A DNA stretch of 64,000 nt from JAQTNA01 sp043743785. Lineage in GTDB: Bacteria; Pseudomonadota; Gammaproteobacteria; Burkholderiales; Rhodocyclaceae. The translations under genes and the position numbers were made by a program. The stretch is from positions 32,711 through 96,710 of the forward strand of contig JAYTVW010000027.1 in NCBI GenBank assembly GCA_043743785.1, read 5' to 3'. The notes beneath the pieces were generated by a model. It was not told the DNA's origin. It worked only from the letters and a program-made list of their open reading frames with translations, and made no database searches. This document shows, piece after piece, positions 8,239 through 15,455 of this stretch (positions within the stretch are counted from its first letter, which is position 1; each line of letters begins with the position of its first letter).

Positions 8239-8443
8239 TCTTCCCATCGGACCCCGGGGGAGTTACCCCGCAAACCCCGTGCCCTATAGGCACGGCGGGG
8301 TTTTCGGGGTTTTGTAACTCCCCGTGGTCCCCGTTTTCGGGGTTTTCGGGGTTTTCGGGGTGGAATGACCAGACCGCCGGAAGCCTTCAAAACCTTCCTT
8401 TTGGCGAGAGTTTCACCGCTCTGGACCTGGCAGGGGGTGAAGC
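8239..8443. other. Intergenic stretch with G/T-rich tandem repeats and primase-like scraps
   Basis: No convincing gene. It contains a hairpin at 8275-8305, several tandem GGGGTTTTC units (about 8298-8362) and short stretches resembling pieces of the upstream gene: CCGGAAGCCTTCAAA near 8380 recalls 6290, and TTTGGCGAGAG near 8400 recalls the Walker A region. It could be a decayed partial duplication or an origin-like repeat tract. Confidence 0.4.
8275..8305 (+). terminator. Probable terminator after the primase-helicase
   Basis: CCCCGTGCC pairs with GGCACGG(CG)GGG across a 5-nt loop, with a small bulge, followed by TTTT. Confidence 0.6.
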
Positions 8444-8641
8444 ATGACCGCCCCCCGCTCCTGTTCAACCTGCCTGCACATGGACACGCAAGGCCCGGAA
8501 GGGGAAACCCTGTTTTGCTATTGCTTCCTCATGGACCCGAGCACGGAAGGGCACATTGCAAGGTGTTCCGCCTATGAGGTTGCCCCTTTGCTTCTGTGGG
8601 CGGCCGGCAAGGTGGCCCAGCTTTGCGAGGTGGCGAAATGA
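8444..8641 (+). CDS. Small cysteine-containing satellite protein
   Basis: Sixty-five residues with a good ribosome site (AGGGGG). The first 30 residues hold four cysteines in a CSTCLH...FCYC arrangement and a fifth at about residue 41, suggesting a zinc-binding module; the rest is a helix ending QLCEVAK. Its stop overlaps the next start by 4 bp. No family recognised. Confidence 0.65.
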   Translation: MTAPRSCSTCLHMDTQGPEGETLFCYCFLMDPSTEGHIARCSAYEVAPLLLWAAGKVAQLCEVAK

Positions 8642-9051
8642 CCCGCCCGACCAAGCGCCAAGTACAGGCCGCCATGAGCTTCTATTCTGGCGAGGCCCTG
8701 CCGGAAGCGCCCGCCCCCAGGAAGAACAACCGGCCGGAAGCCGCCGCCCTGGTGGAAGTCTTGAAGACCTTGCACGGGCATTCCGCCGTGGCCTGGTGCG
8801 AGCGCATGAACTCCGGGGCGCATGTGGTGGAAGGCGACACCGGCCGCCGCTTCATCCGGTACGGCTTCAAGGGCTGCTCTGACGTGCTGGGGATGCTGAA
8901 GGATGGCCGATTCCTGGCCTGTGAAGTGAAGGCCCCAGGCGGAAGGCTCAGGCCCGAGCAAGCCGACTTCCTCGAACTGGTCCGCCAGCATGGGGGCGTG
9001 GCATTCATGGCCCGCAACGCCCTGGACGTACTGGCGGCCCTGAAGGCATGA
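8638..9051 (+). CDS. VRR-NUC domain nuclease
   Basis: One hundred and thirty-seven residues of a stand-alone VRR-NUC (PD-(D/E)XK) protein. The core reads WCERMNSGAHVVEG, YGFKGCSDVLGMLKDGRFLACEVKA, then LRPEQADFLELVRQHGGVAFMA, giving the D...ExK metal site and the downstream Q-helix. These small nucleases are common in phages near replication genes and probably act on branched DNA. The start overlaps the preceding stop (ATGA). Confidence 0.9.
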   Translation: MTRPTKRQVQAAMSFYSGEALPEAPAPRKNNRPEAAALVEVLKTLHGHSAVAWCERMNSGAHVVEGDTGRRFIRYGFKGCSDVLGMLKDGRFLACEVKAPGGRLRPEQADFLELVRQHGGVAFMARNALDVLAALKA

Positions 9052-9333
9052 GCATGGGCGATGACGCCGAAGAGCGGAGCAGAGGCCCGCCGTGGAAGCC
9101 TGGCAGGCACCCCGGGGCGGGGTCAATGTTTGGAACCTCTCGACCGGGACACCGCCTGTATTCCCATGCATAGAAAATATCCCGCATTTGAAAAACAATC
9201 AAAATCAGGAAATCAAACAGACGGAGCAGGGCACCGGGTAGGGGGGGTAAATCTCTGGCGCTTTCCGGCTGGAAACCGATTGGATAACTTCCCTGAGCTA
9301 AACGCGTACTTTCTGGAAAATGGAGCATCGAAA

Positions 9334-9759
9334 ATGGCAGCGCAACGAGGCCGCAAGTCGGCAGTATCCGAAACCATCCCGGCCATTGGCTTGGTATCGA
9401 CCCGCAAGACACCCGCCCCGCCTATCGGCCTGAGCGATGCATCGGCGGACCTGTGGGACAGCATCACCAAGAGCTTGCCGGCGGACTTCTTCCGGCCTGG
9501 CGACCTTCCGCTCTTGGAGTCCTACTGTGTGAGCCATGACCGGAAACGGAAACTTGACGCCCTTGTGCTGGCCCATGGGGTTTTCTTTGATGGCGAGGTG
9601 CATCCGGCGATGAAAGCCAGCAGGGACGAAGCCGGCATAATGGCTTCCCTGGCGGTCAAGCTGCGGCTGTGTCAGTCGTCACGCACAAGGCCCGACGCTG
9701 CCGGCCTGAAGGATGCGGCAACCGGCCCGAAGCCGTGGGAACCAAGGGACGACGGATAA
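9334..9759 (+). CDS. Putative phage terminase small subunit (P27-like)
   Basis: One hundred and forty-one residues from an ATG preceded by GGAG at 8 nt; the open frame upstream lacks similarity. The core, IGLSDASADLWDSITKSLPADFF, LESYCVSHDRKRKLDALV, HPAMKASRDEAGIMASLAVKL, follows the order of P27-family small terminases, which choose DNA for packaging. A lone TerS without large subunit or capsid genes is the hallmark of satellites that redirect a helper phage's packaging. Family level moderately sure; the packaging role is inference. Confidence 0.7.
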   Translation: MAAQRGRKSAVSETIPAIGLVSTRKTPAPPIGLSDASADLWDSITKSLPADFFRPGDLPLLESYCVSHDRKRKLDALVLAHGVFFDGEVHPAMKASRDEAGIMASLAVKLRLCQSSRTRPDAAGLKDAATGPKPWEPRDDG

Positions 9760-9782
9760 CCCACCTCATTGACCCGACCACT

Positions 9783-9810
9783 GCCCGGCCCCGTGCCGGG
9801 CTTTGCTTTT
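9783..9810 (+). terminator. Terminator after the TerS-like gene
   Basis: GCCCGGC and GCCGGGC form a 7-bp stem with a 5-nt loop, followed by TTTGCTTTT. Confidence 0.8.
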
Positions 9811-9825
9811 GGCATGTTTGCCCCG

Positions 9826-9855
9826 TGGGACACTGGCGGGACAGTGCGGGACACA
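9826..9855. repeat. TGTCCCGCC-type repeats at the right end of the satellite
   Basis: Three GGGACA words in 30 bp (GTGGGACACTGGCGGGACAG and GCGGGACAC), matching the cluster at 2947-3216. Candidate arm sites for the integrase or its directionality factor. Confidence 0.6.
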
Positions 9856-9949
9856 AACGGGGAGAAAGCGGGAGGAAGCCGGAACAGGTAAGCCGCTGAT
9901 TGGATTACTCTTGATTGTTGCCGCTTGCCCATGCTTTCTTGATACCCTC

Positions 9950-9998
9950 GATTCATAATCCGGGGGTCGGCGGTTCAAGTCCGCCCATCACCACCAAA
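9950..9998 (+). repeat. tRNA(CAU) 3'-end fragment; right att copy of the satellite
   Basis: Second copy of the 3' half of the CAU tRNA, ending CCACCA. The bases 5' of the anticodon loop do not pair with the 3' strand, so this is not a complete tRNA. The terminator directly after it suggests it is the original chromosomal 3' end, displaced from its 5' half. Confidence 0.85.
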
Positions 9999-10012
9999 GA
10001 ATCAAGCACTTA

Positions 10013-10040
10013 GGCCAACCTTCCCGGTTGGCCTTTTTGC
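10013..10040 (+). terminator. Terminator of the original tRNA locus
   Basis: GGCCAACC and GGTTGGCC around TTCCC, followed by TTTTTGC. It follows the right att copy by 16 bp. Confidence 0.8.
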
Positions 10041-10165
10041 TTTTCGGCTTCCGTGTAGGGTCTGCGTAGGATTTTGTAGGGAATGCCGGCCATGCAACCC
10101 AGGCCGTGCAGAGCTTCCCGGCCGGCAGCGCCAAGGAGACAGAGCGGCTACAGCGTAACCATCAC

Positions 10166-10199
10166 GCGTTACACACATTCTCACACCTGTGTGTAACGC
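10166..10199. repeat. Perfect 12-bp inverted repeat
   Basis: GCGTTACACACA and TGTGTGTAACGC are separated by 10 nt. There is no T-run, so an operator-like or structured site is as likely as a terminator. The rest of 10041-10301 shows no gene. Confidence 0.5.
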
Positions 10200-10301
10200 A
10201 ACGTCGCTTTGTGGGACTTACTACGCCTTATTATTTTCTAACTCACTGCTGAAACAGGGTATTTATTGCCTTGTTCAACGTACTGCAATGCTGCCTCAGA
10301 C

Positions 10302-11396
10302 TCACACGTTGAACAGAAAATTCAGCACATCGCCGTCCTTGACCACGTATTCCTTGCCTTCCGCCCGCATCTTGCCGGCTTCCTTGGCGCCGGCTTCGCC
10401 GCCGAAACTGATGAAGTCGTCAAAGGCGATAGTCTGGGCACGGATGAAACCTTTTTCAAAATCCGTGTGGATCACGCCGGCGGCCTGGGGCGCCGTATCG
10501 CCCACGTGGATGGTCCAGGCGCGCACTTCCTTCACGCCGGCGGTGAAATAGGTCTGCAACCCTAGGAGTTTGAAGGCGGCGCGGATTAGGCGGTTCAAGC
10601 CCGGCTCTTCCAGGCCCATGTCTTCCAGGAAGACCTGTTTTTCCTCGTCGTCCAGATCGGCGATGTCCGCTTCCATGGCGGCGCAGAAGGCCACCACCGG
10701 CGCCTTTTCCGTGGCAGCGTGGGCGATAACCTTGTCCAGCAGGGGATGGTCGCCCTTGACGCCGTGCTCGTCCACGTTGGCGGCATACAGCACGGGCTTG
10801 GCGGTGATGAGGCACATGGGCTTCAGTAACGCCTTCTCCTCCTTGGACAGGTCCATGGCCCGCACCGGCTTGGCCTGATCCAGCTGGACTTGCACCTTTT
10901 CCAGCAGCGCCATGAGGAGTCTCGCATCCTTGTCGCCGGAACCGGCCAGTTTGCGGTTACGGTGCAGGGCCTTTTCCACGGCGGACAGATCCGCCAGGGC
11001 CAGTTCGGTGTCGATCACCTCGATGTCGGAGATGGGATCCACGCCGCCGGCCACGTGCACGATGTTGTCGTCCTCGAAGCAGCGCACCACGTGCACGATG
11101 GCGTCCGTCTCCCGGATGTTGGCCAGGAACTTGTTGCCCAGGCCTTCACCCTTGGAAGCCCCCGCCACCAGGCCGGCGATATCCACGAATTCCACGATGG
11201 CGTGCTGCACGCGCTGGGGATTGACGATCTTGGAGAGCGCATCCAGACGCGGGTCCGGCAGTTCCACGATGCCGGTATTCGGCTCGATGGTGCAGAAGGG
11301 ATAGTTCTCTGCAGCGATGCCCGACTTGGTCAGGGCGTTGAAGAGAGTGGATTTGCCGACATTGGGCAGACCGACGATGCCGCATTTGAGAGACAT
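10302..11396 (-). CDS. ychF: Ribosome-associated ATPase YchF
   Basis: Full-length (364 residues) Obg-family P-loop protein: GLPNVGKSTLFNAL (G1) at the N-terminus, DIAGLVAGASKGEGLGN (G3) near residue 70, a coiled-coil insertion, and the C-terminal TGS domain ending KDGDVLNFLFNV. YchF prefers ATP and links translation to oxidative stress. Its 5' end is the apparent target of an integrative element: a third integrase starts 161 bp away in the opposite direction and a diverged copy of the first ~35 codons lies at 16759-16873. The gene itself looks intact. Confidence 0.97.
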   Translation of the reverse strand: MSLKCGIVGLPNVGKSTLFNALTKSGIAAENYPFCTIEPNTGIVELPDPRLDALSKIVNPQRVQHAIVEFVDIAGLVAGASKGEGLGNKFLANIRETDAIVHVVRCFEDDNIVHVAGGVDPISDIEVIDTELALADLSAVEKALHRNRKLAGSGDKDARLLMALLEKVQVQLDQAKPVRAMDLSKEEKALLKPMCLITAKPVLYAANVDEHGVKGDHPLLDKVIAHAATEKAPVVAFCAAMEADIADLDDEEKQVFLEDMGLEEPGLNRLIRAAFKLLGLQTYFTAGVKEVRAWTIHVGDTAPQAAGVIHTDFEKGFIRAQTIAFDDFISFGGEAGAKEAGKMRAEGKEYVVKDGDVLNFLFNV

Positions 11397-11409
11397 GGAA
11401 TTCCTTTAT
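11295..11409. repeat. ychF 5'-end copy, left boundary of the island
   Basis: About 115 bp spanning the first ~34 codons of ychF and its upstream AATTCC; matches 16759-16873 at roughly 85% identity by eye in the same orientation. Beyond it, similarity continues through the intergenic region into the integrase start, where the far copy is decayed. Confidence 0.75.
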
Positions 11410-11557
11410 AAATCATGCACCATCGAGCCATACGTCAGCATCGTCGAAGTGCCAGACCCGCGTCGAAGCGCAAGCCCGTTGTAATCTGGGTGAAGCGACA
11501 AAACACCGAAAACCGGAGCGATTCGCAACGATTTTGTCCTTGTTTTGTAGCGGAAAA

Positions 11558-12721
11558 ATGTCGATTTTAACCCTCTCCGACCCTCTTCTCCAAAGGCTTC
11601 AAGTCACTGACGGTCGTATCGTGCGCGATAAGGTCTTGTGCGGCTTTTGTGTTCGTCTGAATAAACGCAGCCGCACCTTCCTTGTGGCAACGAGCGTTCA
11701 GGGCAAGCAGTTGAGAATGATGCTTGGCCGGTGGCCCCTGATCGGTGTCGAGGAAGCCCGCTCAATGGCGGTTGAGGTCTTGCGGGAATGCAGGGCCGGC
11801 AGACCACCTGTTCGAGTAAAGCAAAGGCAGTTGCCGACGTTGCTTGAGTTGATCCCCGAATACTGCACGGCCAAGAAGTTGAAGGCGTCGAGTCTCAAAC
11901 GCTACGGCTCAATCATCCGCACGCACTTTGCGCCGTGGATGGATCAGCCTGTCTCGGCGCTCACTGGTGCGGCTTTTTCAGAGCATTGCCACCTCTTTGC
12001 ACAGAACACCGGCAACGCGCTTGTGGAGGTCGGCAGAGGGCTTTTAGGGGCATTGCTGCGGTATGTGAATGCCGTCTATGGTCTGACGCTGGACAACCCG
12101 TTCAGCAAGCTGGCTGCCGCTGGTTTGATGCCGGAACGGACACAGCCACGGGCGAGACTCCTACGGGAAAGCGATCTCCCAGCATGGCGTGCTGCACTCG
12201 ACAAGATTGGCGAGAAGCAACGCGATTATCTGCTTCTGCTGCTCTATACAGGGCTACGGCGTGACGAGGGCCACAACCTGACGCCTGCCGACATTGATTT
12301 CAGCGCTGGCGTCCTGTCGATTGCTGACACCAAGAACGGCAAACCACACTCCCTGCCGATTACGCCGATGATGGATGAGATTCTACGGCGTCGGTGCGAT
12401 GGGCTGGCTGATGCTGACAGGCTGTTCAAGGGCGTATCGAAAGAACACGTCTATAGCATGGCGATCAGGCAAGGTGCGCCGCGCTTCATGCTGCACGACT
12501 TAAGAAAGCTGCTGGCGACTACTGGCGAGCGGTTAAAGGTTGGTGATGCCGTGCTGCGCAGGATTCTGAACCATACCGCGCCCAAATCGGATGTCCTGCA
12601 CAAGCATTACGTCAGCTTGGGTGTCGAAGATGTTCGACCGGCACTGGTGATGATTCAGGGTGAATTGGCCAAGATGGCTAATCATCCTTCTCCGGCAAGG
12701 TCGCCCAACGCACAGCCGTAA
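11558..12721 (+). CDS. Tyrosine recombinase of the ychF-associated island
   Basis: A 387-residue recombinase from MSILTLSDPLLQRLQV, with an N-terminal DUF4102-like arm domain (DKVLCGFCVRLNKRSRTFLV) and catalytic motifs LYTGLRRDEGHNL, FMLHDLRKLLATTG and ILNHTAPKSDVLHKHY. It is divergent from ychF and about 160 bp from its start, the classical position for an integrase beside its att site. The 3' end overlaps the convergent XRE gene by 44 bp. A truncated close relative is at 17022-17135. Confidence 0.93.
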   Translation: MSILTLSDPLLQRLQVTDGRIVRDKVLCGFCVRLNKRSRTFLVATSVQGKQLRMMLGRWPLIGVEEARSMAVEVLRECRAGRPPVRVKQRQLPTLLELIPEYCTAKKLKASSLKRYGSIIRTHFAPWMDQPVSALTGAAFSEHCHLFAQNTGNALVEVGRGLLGALLRYVNAVYGLTLDNPFSKLAAAGLMPERTQPRARLLRESDLPAWRAALDKIGEKQRDYLLLLLYTGLRRDEGHNLTPADIDFSAGVLSIADTKNGKPHSLPITPMMDEILRRRCDGLADADRLFKGVSKEHVYSMAIRQGAPRFMLHDLRKLLATTGERLKVGDAVLRRILNHTAPKSDVLHKHYVSLGVEDVRPALVMIQGELAKMANHPSPARSPNAQP

Positions 12722-13187
12722 CCAGACCCCAATGCCCCTTGCCATCCGGTCGCCACCATTTCGCCGGATTATTGGCGGCTCGTTGTGCGTGGAGGTAGGT
12801 CAAGGCATCGTTGAAGTCAGTGAAACATAGGGTGTTGCCTGCGCCTTTGTCGCCGACGTTATATTCCTTGGTCTGCGGTCGGAACGTCGTCGGGCTGAAG
12901 TAGGAGCCATCCCGAGCAAACGGCACCTCAGGCGTTGTGCCGGTAGTGGCTATCTCGCCACCAATGATGAACAGCCTGAACACTTCCACGCCAAGCCCGT
13001 CAGCAAAAACCTGAATGGCATCAAGTGATGGATTGGCTTTGCCTCGCTCAACTCGGCTCATGTAGCTACGAGCGAATCCGCACTTGTCCGCGAACGCCTC
13101 TTGGCTTGTGCCAGAAGCAACACGCAGCTCCTTCACGCGCTGCCCGAATCGTTTTCGTAGGGTTGTTTTCACCCCTACGAATGTCAT
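12678..13187 (-). CDS. XRE-family transcriptional regulator
   Basis: One hundred and sixty-nine residues. Residues about 10-70 form a Cro/CI helix-turn-helix (RVKELRVASGTSQEAFADKC, then MSRVERGKANPSLDAI). The C-terminal ~90 residues are an uncharacterised domain with ALTYLHAQRAANNPAKWW. It is convergent with the integrase and its 3' end overlaps it. It probably regulates the island; the AT-rich 13188-13268 upstream would be its promoter region, shared with the divergent secreted-protein gene. Confidence 0.88.
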   Translation of the reverse strand: MTFVGVKTTLRKRFGQRVKELRVASGTSQEAFADKCGFARSYMSRVERGKANPSLDAIQVFADGLGVEVFRLFIIGGEIATTGTTPEVPFARDGSYFSPTTFRPQTKEYNVGDKGAGNTLCFTDFNDALTYLHAQRAANNPAKWWRPDGKGHWGLVTAVRWATLPEKDD

Positions 13188-13268
13188 TTATTGTATTCTT
13201 ATCGGCCACGCACTAATCGTGCCAAATAGACACGATTTTTCGATTATCTCATTTGGGCAGGTATCAAC

Positions 13269-13598
13269 ATGAAAGAAAAGCTATCGGTAGTTTTTTTGTC
13301 GCTATGCACAACAGCAGCATTCGCAATTCCTGGCGAATATGAAATTCAGGTAATGGCGGAAGAGATTTGCACCGGTTTTGGTAATAAGTCGGTGGAAGCA
13401 TTTAAGGCAAGGCAAGCTCGTATTCCCAAAAGTAAAATTATGAACAAATATGCCGACAAGGTTTCTGGGGATAGCCTTGACGCTCGCGTGACCCGGCAAG
13501 TAATTGACTTTGGGTATGACGAAGCGACCAGCACCAAACAGGCAGGAATGCATGGGTGGGCTATATGCAAAGATGCCGTTGCAAAAATGGAACGCTAA
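13269..13598 (+). CDS. Small exported protein of unknown function
   Basis: One hundred and nine residues with a clear signal peptide (MKEKLSVVFLSLCTTAAFA, cleavage near AFA-IP). The mature part is about 90 residues with cysteines in EEICTGFG and WAICKDA that could form a disulfide. No family recognised. The gene is AT-richer than its surroundings, consistent with island cargo. Confidence 0.7.
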   Translation: MKEKLSVVFLSLCTTAAFAIPGEYEIQVMAEEICTGFGNKSVEAFKARQARIPKSKIMNKYADKVSGDSLDARVTRQVIDFGYDEATSTKQAGMHGWAICKDAVAKMER

Positions 13599-13653
13599 CT
13601 AATCAATTGTCGCTTCTTTAGCGGTGCTTCCAGAATCCGCCCGCTCTATTCCG

Positions 13654-13803
13654 ATGGTATTTTCTTTGGATAACCCCCGGAGCCTCGTGAGCACGCTCAC
13701 GAACTCCCTTGATCCAATCAGGATTGGACTTCCGTTTGTTGCTCTGGCGTCCTTTTTGACGGTCTGCCGCCGCTTACCATTGCCAATGGACACATATGAA
13801 TAA
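13654..13803 (+). CDS. Possible 49-residue leader ORF coupled to the lipoprotein gene
   Basis: ATG to TAA, 49 codons, with the stop overlapping the lipoprotein start in ATGAATAA. It contains a hydrophobic GLPFVALASFLTV segment that recurs in the same reading frame downstream at about 14300. A near-palindrome (TCGTGAGCACGCTCACGA) lies inside it at about 13686-13703. Weakly supported; may be a remnant. Confidence 0.3.
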   Translation: MVFSLDNPRSLVSTLTNSLDPIRIGLPFVALASFLTVCRRLPLPMDTYE

Positions 13804-14212
13804 AGTGATTTTATTAATTTTGACCGTTTGCATTTTCGGTTGCGCAACCTCTCCCACGCCGGAGTCATTGGCACGCCCAATTCCGGACTCTCGAATTTTT
13901 CTCAACTTCAATATTGCCAAGGATCAAGCATCCAAGGTGGTCGTGATTCGAGATTCAGGAATACTTGGCAGCGCCAACCAACTTCATCTGTTTTTGGATG
14001 GAAAAAGACTTGCGTCATTAGAAGCTGGGGAGATTTTAGAGATTACTCTGCCGTCGGGTGAGCATGTCTTTGGAGTGAAGCCGACAGATCCTTTTGGCCT
14101 CGCCTCGATATTCTCAATCGATCAAGATATTAAGCCGGGCAGGACTTACAAGTATCGTTTAATTCACACTCCGAACGGGAGCAGAATACATAGAGTGATT
14201 GAGTCTGAGTGA
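13796..14212 (+). CDS. Lipoprotein of unknown function
   Basis: One hundred and thirty-eight residues with a lipobox (VCIFGCATS; lipidated Cys at about 16), so membrane-anchored after SPase II. The body is beta-rich: LHLFLDGKRLASLEAGEIL, TLPSGEHVFGVKPTDPFG and PGRTYKYRLIHTPNG resemble the DUF2846-type sandwich seen in many proteobacterial lipoproteins. The similarity is by pattern only. It is flanked by two ~30-bp direct repeats (13738-13766 and 14303-14331). Confidence 0.75.
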   Translation: MNKVILLILTVCIFGCATSPTPESLARPIPDSRIFLNFNIAKDQASKVVVIRDSGILGSANQLHLFLDGKRLASLEAGEILEITLPSGEHVFGVKPTDPFGLASIFSIDQDIKPGRTYKYRLIHTPNGSRIHRVIESE

Positions 14213-14302
14213 CCTGCCTGCGCTGGTGTTCGCACACCATAGACCGGCTTCGGGACGCTCAAATACTCAACGGTAGATTACCCCGTTCGGAATTTCTGTT
14301 CG

Positions 14303-14331
14303 TTGCTCTGGCGTCGTTTCTGATGGTCTGG
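14303..14331 (+). repeat. Second copy of a ~30-bp direct repeat flanking the lipoprotein gene
   Basis: GTTGCTCTGGCGTCGTTTCT matches GTTGCTCTGGCGTCCTTTTT at 13738 and the similarity continues for about 10 bp. Positions 14213-14338 otherwise contain nothing I can call. Confidence 0.5.
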
Positions 14332-14338
14332 GCCGCAT

Positions 14339-15022
14339 TCATGCTGTTGGGTGTGCCACCGCTATCCGAGCAAGAACACGCTGCACCTGACCAATCCGCC
14401 ACTGACCACCCATCGGAGCAGGAACGCCGATGGTGTTCAATTCAGCGACCATCGCTCGCTGCGTAAGCTGCCGCACCCTCATGCCATCGAACATCGGCTG
14501 CAACCTCGCAGCAAACACATTTGCCGCTTGTTGGCGAGCTTCAAGGTTTGGGCGCAGGTTTTCTGCTCCAGACTTCCCCAAAATCGCGCCATGGGCTTTA
14601 GCGACAGCCAGAGCGTCCTTCGTGCGCTGACTGATCCGCTTGGCTTCATGTTCGGCAAACGCCGCCATGATGTGAATGGTCAGCTCATTTGCTTCCGGCA
14701 TGTCACAGGCGACAAATCGAACCTTGCTTTCCATGAGGCCGGAAACAAAGTGTACATTTCTCGCTAGCCGGTCCAGCTTGGCAATAACAAGCGTCGCACC
14801 ATTTTTTCGGCAGGCGTCGAGAGCGGCCCGAAGTTGAGGACGCTTGGCAAGCGCATCGGCACCCTTGCCGGTTTCAACCTCTTTGAACTCGCCAAGCAGT
14901 TTCCATGCTCCGCCATTGAGAAAGCGTTGGACGGCTTCTTGTTGTGCTTCAAGACCAAGACCTGATGCTCCCTGCCGAGCAGTGCTGACGCGGATGTAGC
15001 TGACGAATTTTCCGTTTCCCAT
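14339..15022 (-). CDS. Serine recombinase (resolvase/invertase family)
   Basis: A 227-residue small serine recombinase: SYIRVSTARQ carries the nucleophilic Ser, followed by GLEAQQEAVQRFL, TLVIAKLDRLARNVHF and AAFAEHEAKRISQRTKDAL, the standard catalytic domain. The C-terminal ~60 residues are a helix-turn-helix region (MRVRQLTQRAMVAELNTIGV). Such proteins invert or resolve DNA segments; here it could act on the island or be a passenger. No matching inverted crossover sites were identified. Confidence 0.92.
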   Translation of the reverse strand: MGNGKFVSYIRVSTARQGASGLGLEAQQEAVQRFLNGGAWKLLGEFKEVETGKGADALAKRPQLRAALDACRKNGATLVIAKLDRLARNVHFVSGLMESKVRFVACDMPEANELTIHIMAAFAEHEAKRISQRTKDALAVAKAHGAILGKSGAENLRPNLEARQQAANVFAARLQPMFDGMRVRQLTQRAMVAELNTIGVPAPMGGQWRIGQVQRVLARIAVAHPTA

Positions 15023-15455
15023 GATTTCCTCCTTTTGGCTACGCCACTGGACGCTCGTTTAATGTGTAGCCAAAGATAGGATGCCGGCACGATTGGCACA
15101 AGGAGAGGATTCCGACAGATAGTGGGTGACGAATCGGCAGATGCAAATTTCTATTCGCTATCCAACATGGAAGCCGTAAGGCCAGAAGGTGCGGCGCGTT
15201 GCACCGCCACCATCGAGGCCAACGACAGCACAAAGAACCGGCGCGGCACAAGCGCCGCTTACGTGGTCATACAGAGAGATACGGAAGCCGGTAGCAGCTC
15301 GGAGAGTGGGACAAACGGGTAAAGTAGTCAGTATCAAATGGCGTGAAGTAGTTTCATTGCCAAATAAGTCATTACTTACATATGCTTACGTAGCAAACGA
15401 TTTGCACAAAACAGCAGGTGGGGTGGTGGTCTTACGCCCCCCACCTGAGACGAGG
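15023..15455. other. Intergenic region without a supported gene
   Basis: Contains several short overlapping open frames on both strands with no family features and a terminator at its right end. No gene is called. Confidence 0.5.
15405..15447 (-). terminator. Terminator of the leftward unknown gene
   Basis: CAGGTGGGG and CCCCACCTG form a 9-bp stem around a 15-nt loop; on the minus strand it is followed by CTGTTTTG. It lies 9 bp after the stop at 15456. Confidence 0.7.

Noticed and set aside
8226..8447. 73-codon frame with GFSGFSG repeats
   Set aside because: It crosses a terminator hairpin and is made of the tandem GGGGTTTTC repeat; no ribosome site.
14209..14466. 85-codon frame with a hydrophobic segment
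   Set aside because: It overlaps the 3' end of the serine recombinase by 128 bp and shares its hydrophobic part with a repeat; insufficient support.
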